DNA of 64,000 nt from Chitinophagaceae bacterium (GTDB taxonomy: Bacteria; Bacteroidota; Bacteroidia; Chitinophagales; Chitinophagaceae): positions 248,001 through 312,000 of the forward strand of contig JADJTY010000003.1 of assembly GCA_016710935.1 (NCBI GenBank), read 5' to 3'. Shown one piece after another: positions 34,722-42,939 of this stretch. Both the position numbers and the translations under genes were made by a program. Position 1 is the stretch's first letter. The number at the start of each line of letters is the position of its first letter. Under the pieces are notes generated by a model. That model was not told where the DNA came from. It saw nothing but the letters and a program-made list of their open reading frames with translations, and ran no database searches.

Positions 34722-34747
34722 ATAAATACCGTATGCACGGTATTTAT
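34722..34747 (+). promoter_or_regulatory. Palindromic operator candidate before MORN gene 2
   Basis: Perfect 11-bp arms around a 4-base spacer: ATAAATACCGT-N4-ACGGTATTTAT. The core AATACCGT-N4-ACGGTATT differs from the site before MORN gene 1 by one symmetric base per arm. It ends 17 bases before the -7 box at 34765, so it would overlap the -33 region. Confidence 0.55.
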
Positions 34748-34764
34748 ACAAACGCAGATTACTG

Positions 34765-34772
34765 TAAATTTG
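34765..34772 (+). promoter_or_regulatory. -7 box for MORN gene 2
   Basis: TAAATTTG matches TAnnTTTG and lies 24 bases before the ATG at 34797, directly downstream of the palindrome. Confidence 0.55.
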
Positions 34773-34796
34773 AAGTTGAATACAATTCAATAAGCA

Positions 34797-36494
34797 ATGA
34801 AATCAATATTCAATCGCTATATTATTTTGTGCAGTCTTGGCTTGTTTTTTTGCGCTATAACCCCGGTTAATGTGTATGCCCAAAAAGACAAATGCCTGGA
34901 AGGTAATTGCAAAAACGGGCAGGGGTTAAAACGCATTGTTGATAAGGCCGGGTACCATTTTTACGAAATGGGCAATTTTAAAAGTGGCGAACTTACCGGT
35001 AAGGGATATAAACTGGCTGTGGTCTGGAATGCATCCCATAATTATAAAAATATAGAAGATACACTTGCTGCTGCATTCAATAATGGCCTTGTTTTAAACC
35101 CTTCTTTATATAAATATTATTCTTTTGAAAAAGGAAATTATGAAAATGGAAAGTTAAGCGGCCAGGGTTATAGTATTATCTACCGAAATAGCGGCTATGA
35201 CATTCATACAATTAGCGAGGGAGAATTTAAAAATGGATTGCTCCATGGCAAGGCGATAAAAAAACTAACAAAAGAAGGTGTTTATTTTAAATACGACAGT
35301 GTATTAAAAAAGTCGGTCAATATTCCTGCACCTGAAATTTTGTACCATGGCATTTTTGAGGATGGCTTATGCACAGATTGTATAAAAACCGATGTTGGTT
35401 ATGGTGGCACAGAAATACACATGTATGGCAAAGGGCTTGATAAGAATTTTCTTAATGGCTGGGTAATTAAGGATTATACAGCACAGGAATACTCTACCCT
35501 ATATAAAATGGTGGAACCCTACCGGGCCTTATATATAGGAGGGTTTGAAATTGCTAAACTACCAGGTACAGAGGTTTCCGCCAATATTGTTAAAGTCGAT
35601 ATGGGTAATGGAATTACTTATACAGGAGAAGTGGACGACAAAATGAAACCTTATGGTTTTGGGAAAATTGAATATCCCGGATGGGCTGGTGCTACCTACG
35701 AAGGAATGGTAGATAATGGCCAACCGCATGGCTACGGTTACTGGTATGCAAAAAAAAATGATTTTGAAACAGTAATTGGCGGAAGGTACAGAAATGGTAA
35801 AATTATTTATGGCGCTGCCATAAGGCCTGGTGTTGAAGTACTGAGGTTTGGAAGCGATTATGAAAATGCATCAGACCCGGAATACCGTGCCGATTTATTT
35901 ACCCCTATACAGGGGGGATATACCCGTTATTATTATCAATTTGATAAAAGCGAAAAGAAATGGAATTTATCCCGGCAAGAAAGCGGTTTTAATGTAAATG
36001 GATTTGAAAAAAACAAATGGGTTGCAATTGGTCTGACTAATGAAGAAAAAAGAAAACAAAGAACTGTCACCGGAGCCAATATCAGTATTTCAGACCTGCT
36101 GGTGGGTGATGTTATAGTAGTGGATGGTATGGCCAGTCCGGTAGTAAGTGTAATTGGCAGAATTTTTACTTTGAAAAACGGCAGGACAGTTTCTGCATCT
36201 TCTGGTGTTAACAGTGTCAAGCTGTCTAAATATAAAAACACTGATTTTTTAATTTCATGCGATGTATGTAAAGGAACAGGCCAGGTTTCATATAGCTATC
36301 AAAGGCAACCGGAGCAGGTTAGCTTTACCCGTTATGTTCCAAAAACTATTGTAGGTGATTTTTATATCTGGAAAACTACAGAAACGGTAACTACCACATA
36401 CACTAAAACTTTTCCATCGGAAACCCGATATGCAAGTTGCACAAAATGCAATGCATCGGGCCAATCAAAAAATATTACTGAATTAAAGGAATAG
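34797..36494 (+). CDS. Secreted MORN-repeat protein with C-terminal CxxCxGxG motifs, paralogue of 3872-5356
   Basis: The protein is 565 residues with a signal peptide (MKSIFNRYIILCSLG to VYAQ). A Cys-rich opening CLEGNCKNGQG near residue 35 parallels the MORN gene 1 motif. MORN-type repeats follow (GNYENGKLSGQGY, GEFKNGLLHGKA, YEGMVDNGQPHGYGYW), then an unrecognised region (about 400-480). Two half zinc motifs close it, CDVCKGTG (488-495) and CTKCNASG (548-555); the second has lost one Gly. The overall layout and the upstream palindrome match MORN gene 1. Function unknown. Confidence 0.82.
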   Translation: MKSIFNRYIILCSLGLFFCAITPVNVYAQKDKCLEGNCKNGQGLKRIVDKAGYHFYEMGNFKSGELTGKGYKLAVVWNASHNYKNIEDTLAAAFNNGLVLNPSLYKYYSFEKGNYENGKLSGQGYSIIYRNSGYDIHTISEGEFKNGLLHGKAIKKLTKEGVYFKYDSVLKKSVNIPAPEILYHGIFEDGLCTDCIKTDVGYGGTEIHMYGKGLDKNFLNGWVIKDYTAQEYSTLYKMVEPYRALYIGGFEIAKLPGTEVSANIVKVDMGNGITYTGEVDDKMKPYGFGKIEYPGWAGATYEGMVDNGQPHGYGYWYAKKNDFETVIGGRYRNGKIIYGAAIRPGVEVLRFGSDYENASDPEYRADLFTPIQGGYTRYYYQFDKSEKKWNLSRQESGFNVNGFEKNKWVAIGLTNEEKRKQRTVTGANISISDLLVGDVIVVDGMASPVVSVIGRIFTLKNGRTVSASSGVNSVKLSKYKNTDFLISCDVCKGTGQVSYSYQRQPEQVSFTRYVPKTIVGDFYIWKTTETVTTTYTKTFPSETRYASCTKCNASGQSKNITELKE

Positions 36495-36531
36495 TTCAGA
36501 TCTGCTTTTCCAATCAAGTTTTACTTAATCC

Positions 36532-38256
36532 TTAACCCAATCTTTGCTGTATATCCAGCTTAAATTTTCTTGCATAATCTTTTGCCACATCATATCCAGC
36601 ATCTGCATGCCTGATAACACCCATCCCCGGATCGTTGCGTAACACACGACTCAATCTTGCAGCCGCATCCGTTGTTCCATCTGCCACGATCACCATACCC
36701 GCATGAATGCTGTAACCCATGCCCACACCACCTCCGTGATGTAAAGAAACCCAGCTGGCACCACCAGCTGTATTTACCAAGGCATTCAATATGGGCCAGT
36801 CGGCAACGGCATCGCTGCCATCAAGCATGGCTTCTGTTTCGCGGTTGGGAGATGCAACGGAGCCCGTATCCAAATGATCGCGGCCAATTACTATGGGTGC
36901 TTTTACTTGTCCGGTTCTTACCAGCTCATTAAAAGCCAGGCCTGCTTTTTCCCTGTCGCCCTGTCCTATCCAGCAAATGCGTGCCGGCAATCCCTGGAAA
37001 GCAATTTTTTCCTGTGCAAGTTTAAACCAGCGCATCAGGCTCACATTATCAGCAAAGAGTTCCATCATTACCTTATCTGTTACAGCTATGTCTTCCGGGT
37101 CTCCACTTAGTGCCGCCCAACGGAACGGACCTTTGCCTTCGCAAAAAAGCGGACGAATGTATGCAGGAACGAAGCCGGGGAAAAGCCCCCCTGCCCCCCC
37201 AAGGGGGGTTCTGGACACCAAAGGTGTAAAGTCCCCTTCAGTATGCTTGTGGGTTGTTTCATACTCAATAGCTCTTGCCCTGATATTATTTCCATAATCA
37301 AATGTAATTGCACCTTTGTCCATTAATTTAAGCATCAACTGTACATGCAGGTACATGCTTTCGTAACTGAGTTCAATATAGTGATGGGGGTTTTCTTCCC
37401 TTAACACATTGGCTTCTTCGTTAGAAAGCGTATGGGGAATATAGCCAATCAATGGGTCATGGGCGCTGGTCTGGTCGGTAAGTGTATCAGGAATGATCTC
37501 TCTTTGAATAAGCCTGTTCAGCAATTCAATGGCATTGCATAATACACCAATGCTTTTAGCTTCACCTTCTTTACGGTAATGCATAGCTGCATTTATGGCG
37601 TCGTCAATACTGGTATGTTTTTCATCCAGGTATTTTGTTTCAATTCTTTTATCAATTCTCCACTCTTCTACTTCAGCAATGAGGGCAACACCTTCATTCA
37701 TGGTAATAGCCAGTGGCTGTGCGCCACCCATACCACCTAAACCTGCAGTTACATTTAGCGTATACTTTAATGTGCCGCCAAAATGTTTGTTGGCAATGGC
37801 TGCATAGGTTTCGTAAGTGCCCTGTACAATACCCTGGCTGCCAATGTATATCCAGCTGCCGGCGGTCATTTGTCCGTACATCATCAGGCCTTTTTTTTCA
37901 AGCTCATCAAAATGTTTCCAGTTAGCCCAGTTTGGTACCAATTGCGAATTACTGATCAAAACACGGGGCGCATCTTTATGTGTTTGTAAAATACCAACGG
38001 GTTTGCCGCTTTGTATCAATAAAGATTCATCGTTCTCTAAAACCTTTAATGCTTTGATGATATTATCCAGTGCTTCAAAATTTCGGGCAGCTTTTCCCCT
38101 CCCTCCATAAACAATTAGATCTTCGGGGCGTTCGGCTACTTCGGGATCAAGGTTGTTTAAAAGCATACGCAATGCGGCTTCCTGGATCCATCCTTTGCAA
38201 CTGATCTGGTTGCCGGTTGGGGTTTTGTATTTTACGGGGTCGTAGTTTTTTGTCAT
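36532..38256 (-). CDS. hutU: Urocanate hydratase with an in-frame insertion
   Basis: The protein is 574 residues, versus about 550-560 for usual urocanases. It converts urocanate to 4-imidazolone-5-propionate using tightly bound NAD+, step two of histidine degradation. Family features: GRGKAARN, the Gly-rich TAGLGGMGGAQP, ARICWIGQGDR with the conserved Cys, and GGGVGMGYSIHAG. Around residues 340-360, between NNIRARAIEYETT and FPGFVPAYIRPLF, the sequence FTPLVSRTPLGGAGGLF is foreign to the family and is encoded by a 60-bp palindromic repeat (separate entry). hutH lies upstream on the same strand; hutI and hutG are not in the window. Confidence 0.95.
   Translation of the reverse strand: MTKNYDPVKYKTPTGNQISCKGWIQEAALRMLLNNLDPEVAERPEDLIVYGGRGKAARNFEALDNIIKALKVLENDESLLIQSGKPVGILQTHKDAPRVLISNSQLVPNWANWKHFDELEKKGLMMYGQMTAGSWIYIGSQGIVQGTYETYAAIANKHFGGTLKYTLNVTAGLGGMGGAQPLAITMNEGVALIAEVEEWRIDKRIETKYLDEKHTSIDDAINAAMHYRKEGEAKSIGVLCNAIELLNRLIQREIIPDTLTDQTSAHDPLIGYIPHTLSNEEANVLREENPHHYIELSYESMYLHVQLMLKLMDKGAITFDYGNNIRARAIEYETTHKHTEGDFTPLVSRTPLGGAGGLFPGFVPAYIRPLFCEGKGPFRWAALSGDPEDIAVTDKVMMELFADNVSLMRWFKLAQEKIAFQGLPARICWIGQGDREKAGLAFNELVRTGQVKAPIVIGRDHLDTGSVASPNRETEAMLDGSDAVADWPILNALVNTAGGASWVSLHHGGGVGMGYSIHAGMVIVADGTTDAAARLSRVLRNDPGMGVIRHADAGYDVAKDYARKFKLDIQQRLG
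37177..37236. repeat. Palindromic repeat inserted in frame in hutU
   Basis: The 60 bases begin GGGGA and end TCCCC. Inside are CCCCCC-AA-GGGGGG and ACACC-AAA-GGTGT, both palindromic. The length is a multiple of three and no stop is created on the coding strand. The G/C-rich words resemble the intergenic repeat at 51261-51301. It adds about 20 residues to urocanase. Confidence 0.7.
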
Positions 38257-38270
38257 GGTATTTTATTTTG

Positions 38271-38325
38271 CCCGCAGATAACGCTGATCTCGCAGAAAAA
38301 TCTAAGATATCTGCGCTATCTGCAG
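38271..38325. repeat. Short intergenic repeat built on GCAGAT
   Basis: Words CGCAGATAACGC, CGCAGA and ATCTGCGCTATCTGC give an imperfect palindrome filling the gap between hutH and hutU. The same logic (a 6-7 base word repeated in both orientations) is seen with CACGAAT at 15779. It does not form a typical terminator. Confidence 0.6.
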
Positions 38326-38330
38326 GAATA

Positions 38331-39815
38331 TTATTTTCTGATAAATAAGATTGCCTTCATCATATCCTCATGCAAGATCCTGTCTGCCTCATTAAAGCTT
38401 ACTTCCTTGCGGAATGCAGTTATGATTTCTTCTAACACAGGAGAGGTTTTTAACGGCCTCCTGAATTCCAATGCCTGAACTGCTGTTATCAATTCAATAG
38501 CCAATACTTTTTCAACATTATCCACTACCCTTTTACATTTGGTGGCTGCATTGGCTCCCATACTCACGTGGTCTTCCTGGTTATTGCTGCTGGGGATGCT
38601 ATCGACAGATGAAGGCGTACAAAGCTGTTTGTTTTCACTCACAATGCCTGCGGCTGTGTATTGCGTTATCATCAACCCGGAATTAAGCCCCGGATCTTTT
38701 ACCAGGAAAGCCGGTAAAGCTCTTTGTCCGCTGATAAGCTGGTAGGTTCTTCTTTCTGAAATGCTGCCCATTTCCGCCATGGCAATTGCCAGAAAATCCA
38801 ATGTAATGGCTAATGGTTGCCCATGAAAATTTCCGCCGCTAACGATCATGTCTTCATCAGGAAAAATATTGGGATTATCCGTTACCGAATTTATTTCTTT
38901 TATAAAAACACTGAGGATATAATCAAAACTGTCTTTGCTGGCACCATGCACCTGTGGTATGCATCGGAAAGAATATGGATCCTGTACCTGTGCTTTTTTT
39001 GTTGCTGCAATTTCGCTGCCGCTTAATAACCGGCGCATGATAGCGGCAGTTTCTACCTGCCCGCTATGAGGGCGTATGGCATGAATATTTTCGTGCAGTG
39101 GCTCTGTGGTGCAATCAAAGGCATCATAACTGATAGCGGCAATGATATTGGCCCATTTTAACAGGCGGTCGCATTGAACCAGGTTGTGTAAACCATAGGC
39201 AGTCATAAACTGGGTGCCATTAATTAAAGCAAGTCCTTCTTTGCTTTTCAGTTCAATCGGTTGCCAGTCAAACTTTTTAAGCGCTTCTGCAGCGGGCATT
39301 TTTACACCGGCATGATATACTTCCCCCAAACCAATTAAGGGCAAACTTAAATGGCTGAGTGGTGCCAGGTCGCCGGAAGCACCCAGGGAACCCTGCGTGT
39401 ATATTACCGGCAGCACGTCATTATTGTACATATCCATCAGCCGTTCAACAGTATCGGTTTGCACACCCGAATGACCATAGCTGAGTGATTTTATTTTAAA
39501 AGCCATCATGAGCTTTACAATATCCTTTGGCACTTCTTCACCCATACCACAGGCATGTGATTTTAGCAGGTTGCACTGCAGTTCCTGTAACTGAGTTTTA
39601 TCGATCTGTACATTTTGCAAATAGCCAAAACCGGTGTTGATGCCATAATAAAGTGCATCAGCGTTCGTCATTTTTTCATCCAGGTAGTTGCGGCATTTGG
39701 TAATGCGGTCGTAAGCATCAAAAGTGATGGAAACCAGCTGCTCATGTGCAAGCAGGTTCTTTATCTGTTGAAAATTGGTCGGATTTTTATCTAGTGGTAA
39801 ATAATTATAACTCAT
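38331..39815 (-). CDS. hutH: Histidine ammonia-lyase
   Basis: The protein is 494 residues. It deaminates histidine to urocanate and ammonia, step one of histidine degradation. The self-formed MIO cofactor triad Ala-Ser-Gly is at 146-148 in GSLGASGDLAPLSHL, and Tyr57 in YYGINTGFG is the catalytic tyrosine. Length and motifs are typical; related tyrosine ammonia-lyases share them, but the adjacent hutU on the same strand, about 75 bases downstream, supports HAL. Transcribed divergently from the PrsW-like gene. Cytoplasmic homotetramer in the family. Confidence 0.93.
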   Translation of the reverse strand: MSYNYLPLDKNPTNFQQIKNLLAHEQLVSITFDAYDRITKCRNYLDEKMTNADALYYGINTGFGYLQNVQIDKTQLQELQCNLLKSHACGMGEEVPKDIVKLMMAFKIKSLSYGHSGVQTDTVERLMDMYNNDVLPVIYTQGSLGASGDLAPLSHLSLPLIGLGEVYHAGVKMPAAEALKKFDWQPIELKSKEGLALINGTQFMTAYGLHNLVQCDRLLKWANIIAAISYDAFDCTTEPLHENIHAIRPHSGQVETAAIMRRLLSGSEIAATKKAQVQDPYSFRCIPQVHGASKDSFDYILSVFIKEINSVTDNPNIFPDEDMIVSGGNFHGQPLAITLDFLAIAMAEMGSISERRTYQLISGQRALPAFLVKDPGLNSGLMITQYTAAGIVSENKQLCTPSSVDSIPSSNNQEDHVSMGANAATKCKRVVDNVEKVLAIELITAVQALEFRRPLKTSPVLEEIITAFRKEVSFNEADRILHEDMMKAILFIRK

Positions 39816-39893
39816 TTAAAATATCCTGTTAATTTGGGCAATCGTTAAAAACATATAACTTGGTCAAAAGTAACACAAAAACCGCTTTTAAGT

Positions 39894-40622
39894 ATGGGAT
39901 TATTAGCACTAGCCATCGCACCGGGGATTGCCATTTGCCTGTTCATTTATTTTAAAGATAAACACAACAGGGAGCCTGTATGGTTGATGCTGATTAGTTT
40001 TATAATGGGTGTAGTGAGCATTGCACCTGCACTTATAATACAGCTTACCTTAACCAAACCGGTTAACCAGCTTATGGGAGAAGGCATATTTTATACAGCC
40101 GTTTTCTCTTACCTGATTGTTGCTTTAAGTGAAGAAGGCAGTAAATTCCTTGGGCTGCGTTTGGTGCCCTTCAGGAAAAAGGCTTTTGACGACCCCTTCG
40201 ACGGAATATTATATGCGGTAATGGTCAGCATGGGTTTTGCCACACTCGAAAATATAGGGTATGTGTTTCAACATGGATTTGGAACAGGGATCTTACGCAT
40301 GTTTTTATCGGTGCCTGCACACGCTACTTTTGGTGTGTTGATGGGATACCATATTGGCCTGGCAAAATTTGACCCGGAAAACAGAAAAAGACATATGTTG
40401 CTGGCAATTTTCTGGCCGGTGTTTTTTCATGGCACATTCGATTTCTTTTTATTCCTCCCTAAGAATGACTGGAATGGCTTGTTCTTATTTGGAGGTGCTT
40501 TGGTTTCATTTATTGTAGCGGTAAAGCTTTCTTTAAAACTGATCCGCAGGAAACAGGAAATATCAAAAAACTATTTTGTAAACATGGATACCATTAATAA
40601 AGAAGGTCACGATATCCTTTAA
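39894..40622 (+). CDS. PrsW-family intramembrane glutamic protease
   Basis: The protein is 242 residues with about seven membrane helices. The family motif is the EExxK-type ALSEEGSKFLGLR, followed by DPFDGILYAVMVSMGFATLENIGY, in which Glu and Asn are conserved, and VPAHATFGVLMGYHIGLAKF. B. subtilis PrsW cleaves anti-sigma factor RsiW at site 1. A link to either anti-sigma system in this window is possible but not shown. It reads into the YCF48-like gene 10 bases later, so the two may be one operon. Confidence 0.88.
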   Translation: MGLLALAIAPGIAICLFIYFKDKHNREPVWLMLISFIMGVVSIAPALIIQLTLTKPVNQLMGEGIFYTAVFSYLIVALSEEGSKFLGLRLVPFRKKAFDDPFDGILYAVMVSMGFATLENIGYVFQHGFGTGILRMFLSVPAHATFGVLMGYHIGLAKFDPENRKRHMLLAIFWPVFFHGTFDFFLFLPKNDWNGLFLFGGALVSFIVAVKLSLKLIRRKQEISKNYFVNMDTINKEGHDIL

Positions 40623-40632
40623 AATCAAGAAA

Positions 40633-41637
40633 ATGAACAGACTTTGTTTAGCAATTTTGATTTGCATTTTTTCTTTTAGTGCTTCGGCACAATCCGTTAA
40701 ATTGCTTAATTCAGGCAGTAAAGCATCCTTACGTGGCCTAAGTGTAGTGAGTGATGAAGTGGTGTGGGTAAGCGGCAGTGCAGGTTCTGTTGGGCGCAGT
40801 GTTGATGGAGGTGAAACCTGGAACTGGACTACGGTAAAGGGTTTTGAGAAGGCCGATTTCAGGGATATTGAAGCATTTGATAAAAATACAGCCATCATCA
40901 TGGGTATTGCAGACCCGGCTTATATTTTGAAAACTACCGATGGCGGGCAAAACTGGAAAGTAGTTTTTAAAGATACAACCAAAGGCATGTTTTTAGATGC
41001 AATGGAATTCTGGAATGAGCAAAGTGGTATTGTGATTGGCGATCCGCTGGGCGATAAGATATTTATTGCCAGAACTTTTGATGGCGGCGAAAACTGGCAG
41101 GGCATTCCTGCAGCAAATATTCCAGCAGCAGATAAGGGCGAAGCTTTTTTTGCCAGCAGCGGCACCAATGTGCGTAAGTTAAGCAAGCAGGAAGCAGTTT
41201 TTGTAAGCGGTGGTTTGCGTGCCCGGTTATTTATCAGGGATAAAAAAATTGATCTGCCCCTTATACAGGGTAAAGAAAGTACCGGCGCCAATTCCATTGC
41301 GGTAAAAAATAAAAAATGCCTGGTTATTGTGGGTGGCGATTTTAATGCGAAAGACGATACTACAAAAAACTGTGTATTAACATCAGATGGAGGCAAAAGC
41401 TTCACTACACCCGTTTCCGGGCCACATGGTTACCGCAGTTGTGTGGAATATCTTGGCAAAAAAAACTGGATAAGCTGCGGGTTGAACGGTGTTGATTACA
41501 GTACAGACGAAGGAAAAAACTGGGAATGGATAAGCAAAGACAGTTTTCATGCAGTACGCAAAGCAAAGAAAGGAAAAGCTGTTTATTTTTCGGGAGGCGG
41601 TGGCAGGATTGGAAAACTGGTCTTGAAAGAAAATTAA
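40633..41637 (+). CDS. Secreted YCF48/beta-propeller-like protein
   Basis: The protein is 334 residues with signal peptide MNRLCLAILICIFSFSASAQ. The mature chain shows BNR/YCF48-like repeats: SVDGGETWNWTTV, KTTDGGQNWKVVF, RTFDGGENWQGI, LTSDGGKSFTT, STDEGKNWEWIS, each with an aspartate-box-like S/T-x-D-x-G-x-x-W. These form a beta-propeller. Members include photosystem assembly factors, sialidase-like proteins and carbohydrate binders; no enzymatic residue is evident. Follows prsW-like by 10 bases. Probably periplasmic or cell surface. Confidence 0.85.
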   Translation: MNRLCLAILICIFSFSASAQSVKLLNSGSKASLRGLSVVSDEVVWVSGSAGSVGRSVDGGETWNWTTVKGFEKADFRDIEAFDKNTAIIMGIADPAYILKTTDGGQNWKVVFKDTTKGMFLDAMEFWNEQSGIVIGDPLGDKIFIARTFDGGENWQGIPAANIPAADKGEAFFASSGTNVRKLSKQEAVFVSGGLRARLFIRDKKIDLPLIQGKESTGANSIAVKNKKCLVIVGGDFNAKDDTTKNCVLTSDGGKSFTTPVSGPHGYRSCVEYLGKKNWISCGLNGVDYSTDEGKNWEWISKDSFHAVRKAKKGKAVYFSGGGGRIGKLVLKEN

Positions 41638-41654
41638 AACCAACCGGGTTTCAT

Positions 41655-41691
41655 ACAAAATTGCCACAGATCAAACCTGTGGCAATTTTGT
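41655..41691. terminator. Bidirectional terminator between convergent genes
   Basis: Perfect 15-bp arms ACAAAATTGCCACAG and CTGTGGCAATTTTGT around a 7-base loop. It serves the YCF48-like gene on the plus strand and the ECF sigma gene on the minus strand. Confidence 0.8.
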
Positions 41692-41710
41692 AAATATTTA
41701 TGACCCTGTT

Positions 41711-42292
41711 TTAAGATGCCAATTTAGCTTCAGGCAATAATTTCCGGATATTTATTAAAGCATAACGCATGCGCCCCAATGCTGTATTAATACTGGTATT
41801 TGATAAATCTGCGATCTCCCTGAAACTTAAATCGGCATAATGCCTCAGTATGATCACCTCTCGCTGATCCTGGGGTAATTTATCAATTGCTTTTTTAATG
41901 CGGTCGAACTTTTCGGTTTGCATCAGTTTAACATCAGCAGCCGGCTCAGCAAAATTGTATACATCAAAAATATTGGCGTTGTCGCTGGTGGTAATGGTTG
42001 GTGTACGCTTTATTTTTCTGAAGTGATCCATACACAAATTGTGTGCTATACGAATGGCCCATTGCAGAAATTTTCCATTTTCGATGTAAGCACCTTTTCT
42101 GATACTTTCAATAATGCGGATGAATACATCCTGGAAAATATCTTCGGCCAGGTAATGATCCTTTACAAGCAGATAAACAGATGTAAAAATCTTGGTTTTA
42201 TGACGGTTTATCAGGTCAGAGAAAGCATGTGAATCGCCATTCATATACAATTGAATCAGCTGATTTTCGCTTAGGGTCTCATAATTTTTCAT
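41711..42292 (-). CDS. ECF RNA polymerase sigma factor
   Basis: The protein is 193 residues. Region 2 includes LAEDIFQDVFIRIIESI and FLQWAIRIAHNLCMDHFRK; region 4 includes KLPQDQREVIILRHYADLSFREIADLSNTSINTALGRMRYAL. Unlike the sigma gene at 30342 it has no adjacent anti-sigma gene; its downstream neighbour is a terminator. The leader at 42293-42599 has no obvious TAnnTTTG match, so it may be expressed from its own promoter type. It probably regulates an envelope or stress regulon; the target is unknown. Confidence 0.9.
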   Translation of the reverse strand: MKNYETLSENQLIQLYMNGDSHAFSDLINRHKTKIFTSVYLLVKDHYLAEDIFQDVFIRIIESIRKGAYIENGKFLQWAIRIAHNLCMDHFRKIKRTPTITTSDNANIFDVYNFAEPAADVKLMQTEKFDRIKKAIDKLPQDQREVIILRHYADLSFREIADLSNTSINTALGRMRYALINIRKLLPEAKLAS

Positions 42293-42599
42293 AAGTCTTA
42301 TAGGTTTAAGTGGATGTTTGGATAATCAAATGTAACCCTACCGAAAACAATAAGAACCTGAAAGACACTGACCCGTAAAATTGAACCCCTGAACGGGGAA
42401 AAAATGCAACTGAACTGATTACCGTTGTTGATCTTTAAAATGAAACAGGCAGTACCACAAAGGAATGTAGATAACAACCGGTATTTGCATAATAATGGAC
42501 TATCAGTTCTTAAATAAGTTCGTTGTTTTCATAATTAAAAAGTCTGGCATAAAGCCAGACTTAAGCAGATTTATTACAAAAAAGGTTAAAAATCAATCA
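42293..42599. other. Intergenic region between the ECF sigma gene and the YeaQ-like gene
   Basis: No convincing gene in about 300 bases. It holds the terminator at 42540-42562 and an ATG frame of 25 codons at about 42440 that I do not accept. No palindrome or promoter match stands out. Confidence 0.4.
42540..42562 (-). terminator. Terminator of the YeaQ-like gene
   Basis: AAGTCTGGC and GCCAGACTT form a perfect 9-bp stem with a 5-base loop; on the minus strand it is followed by a T-run (ACTTTTTAATT), as expected after the gene that ends at 42600. Confidence 0.75.
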
Positions 42600-42866
42600 T
42601 TATTTTCGACTGCCAAAAATAATATTCAGCAAAGCAAGTAAAACTACAGCGCCGATACCGGCGGTTAGAACATAATTAAGCCATGCTGTTCCGGTATTGA
42701 TATTCAAACCCAATTTTGGCAAAAGCCAATAGCCGATAAAACCACCAACAATACCTACAACGATATTGCCGATGAGGCCAAGGCCACCGCCCTTGAATAC
42801 CATACCGCCGAGCCAGCCTGCTACAGCACCTAAAATAAGAATGATGATGAGTGATTGTCCGTCCAT
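42600..42866 (-). CDS. GlsB/YeaQ/YmgE-family stress membrane protein
   Basis: The protein is 88 residues with three membrane helices rich in Gly and Ala: LIIILILGAVAGWLGGMVFKG, then LGLIGNIVVGIVGGFIGYWLLPKLG, then ITAGIGAVVLLALLNIIFG. The GWL-G-x-G pattern is characteristic of the transglycosylase-associated YeaQ/YmgE family, whose members are induced by acid or general stress; the name is historical and no enzyme activity is shown. Terminated by the hairpin at 42540. Lies downstream of smc on the same strand but with a 74-base gap. Confidence 0.9.
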   Translation of the reverse strand: MDGQSLIIILILGAVAGWLGGMVFKGGGLGLIGNIVVGIVGGFIGYWLLPKLGLNINTGTAWLNYVLTAGIGAVVLLALLNIIFGSRK

Positions 42867-42939
42867 GATTGTTAGTTTTTAAGTGAAAAATGTTTTGTTA
42901 AGATAACAATACATTTCAAATATCAAGCCAACAAAATTT

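Noticed and set aside
37177..37236. The hutU insert as a frameshift or pseudogene
   Set aside because: The frame stays open, the flanking urocanase blocks are intact and the length is exactly 60 bases.
42439..42516. 25-codon ATG frame in the gap after the ECF sigma gene
   Set aside because: No hydrophobic helix, promoter or conservation clue; length is within chance.
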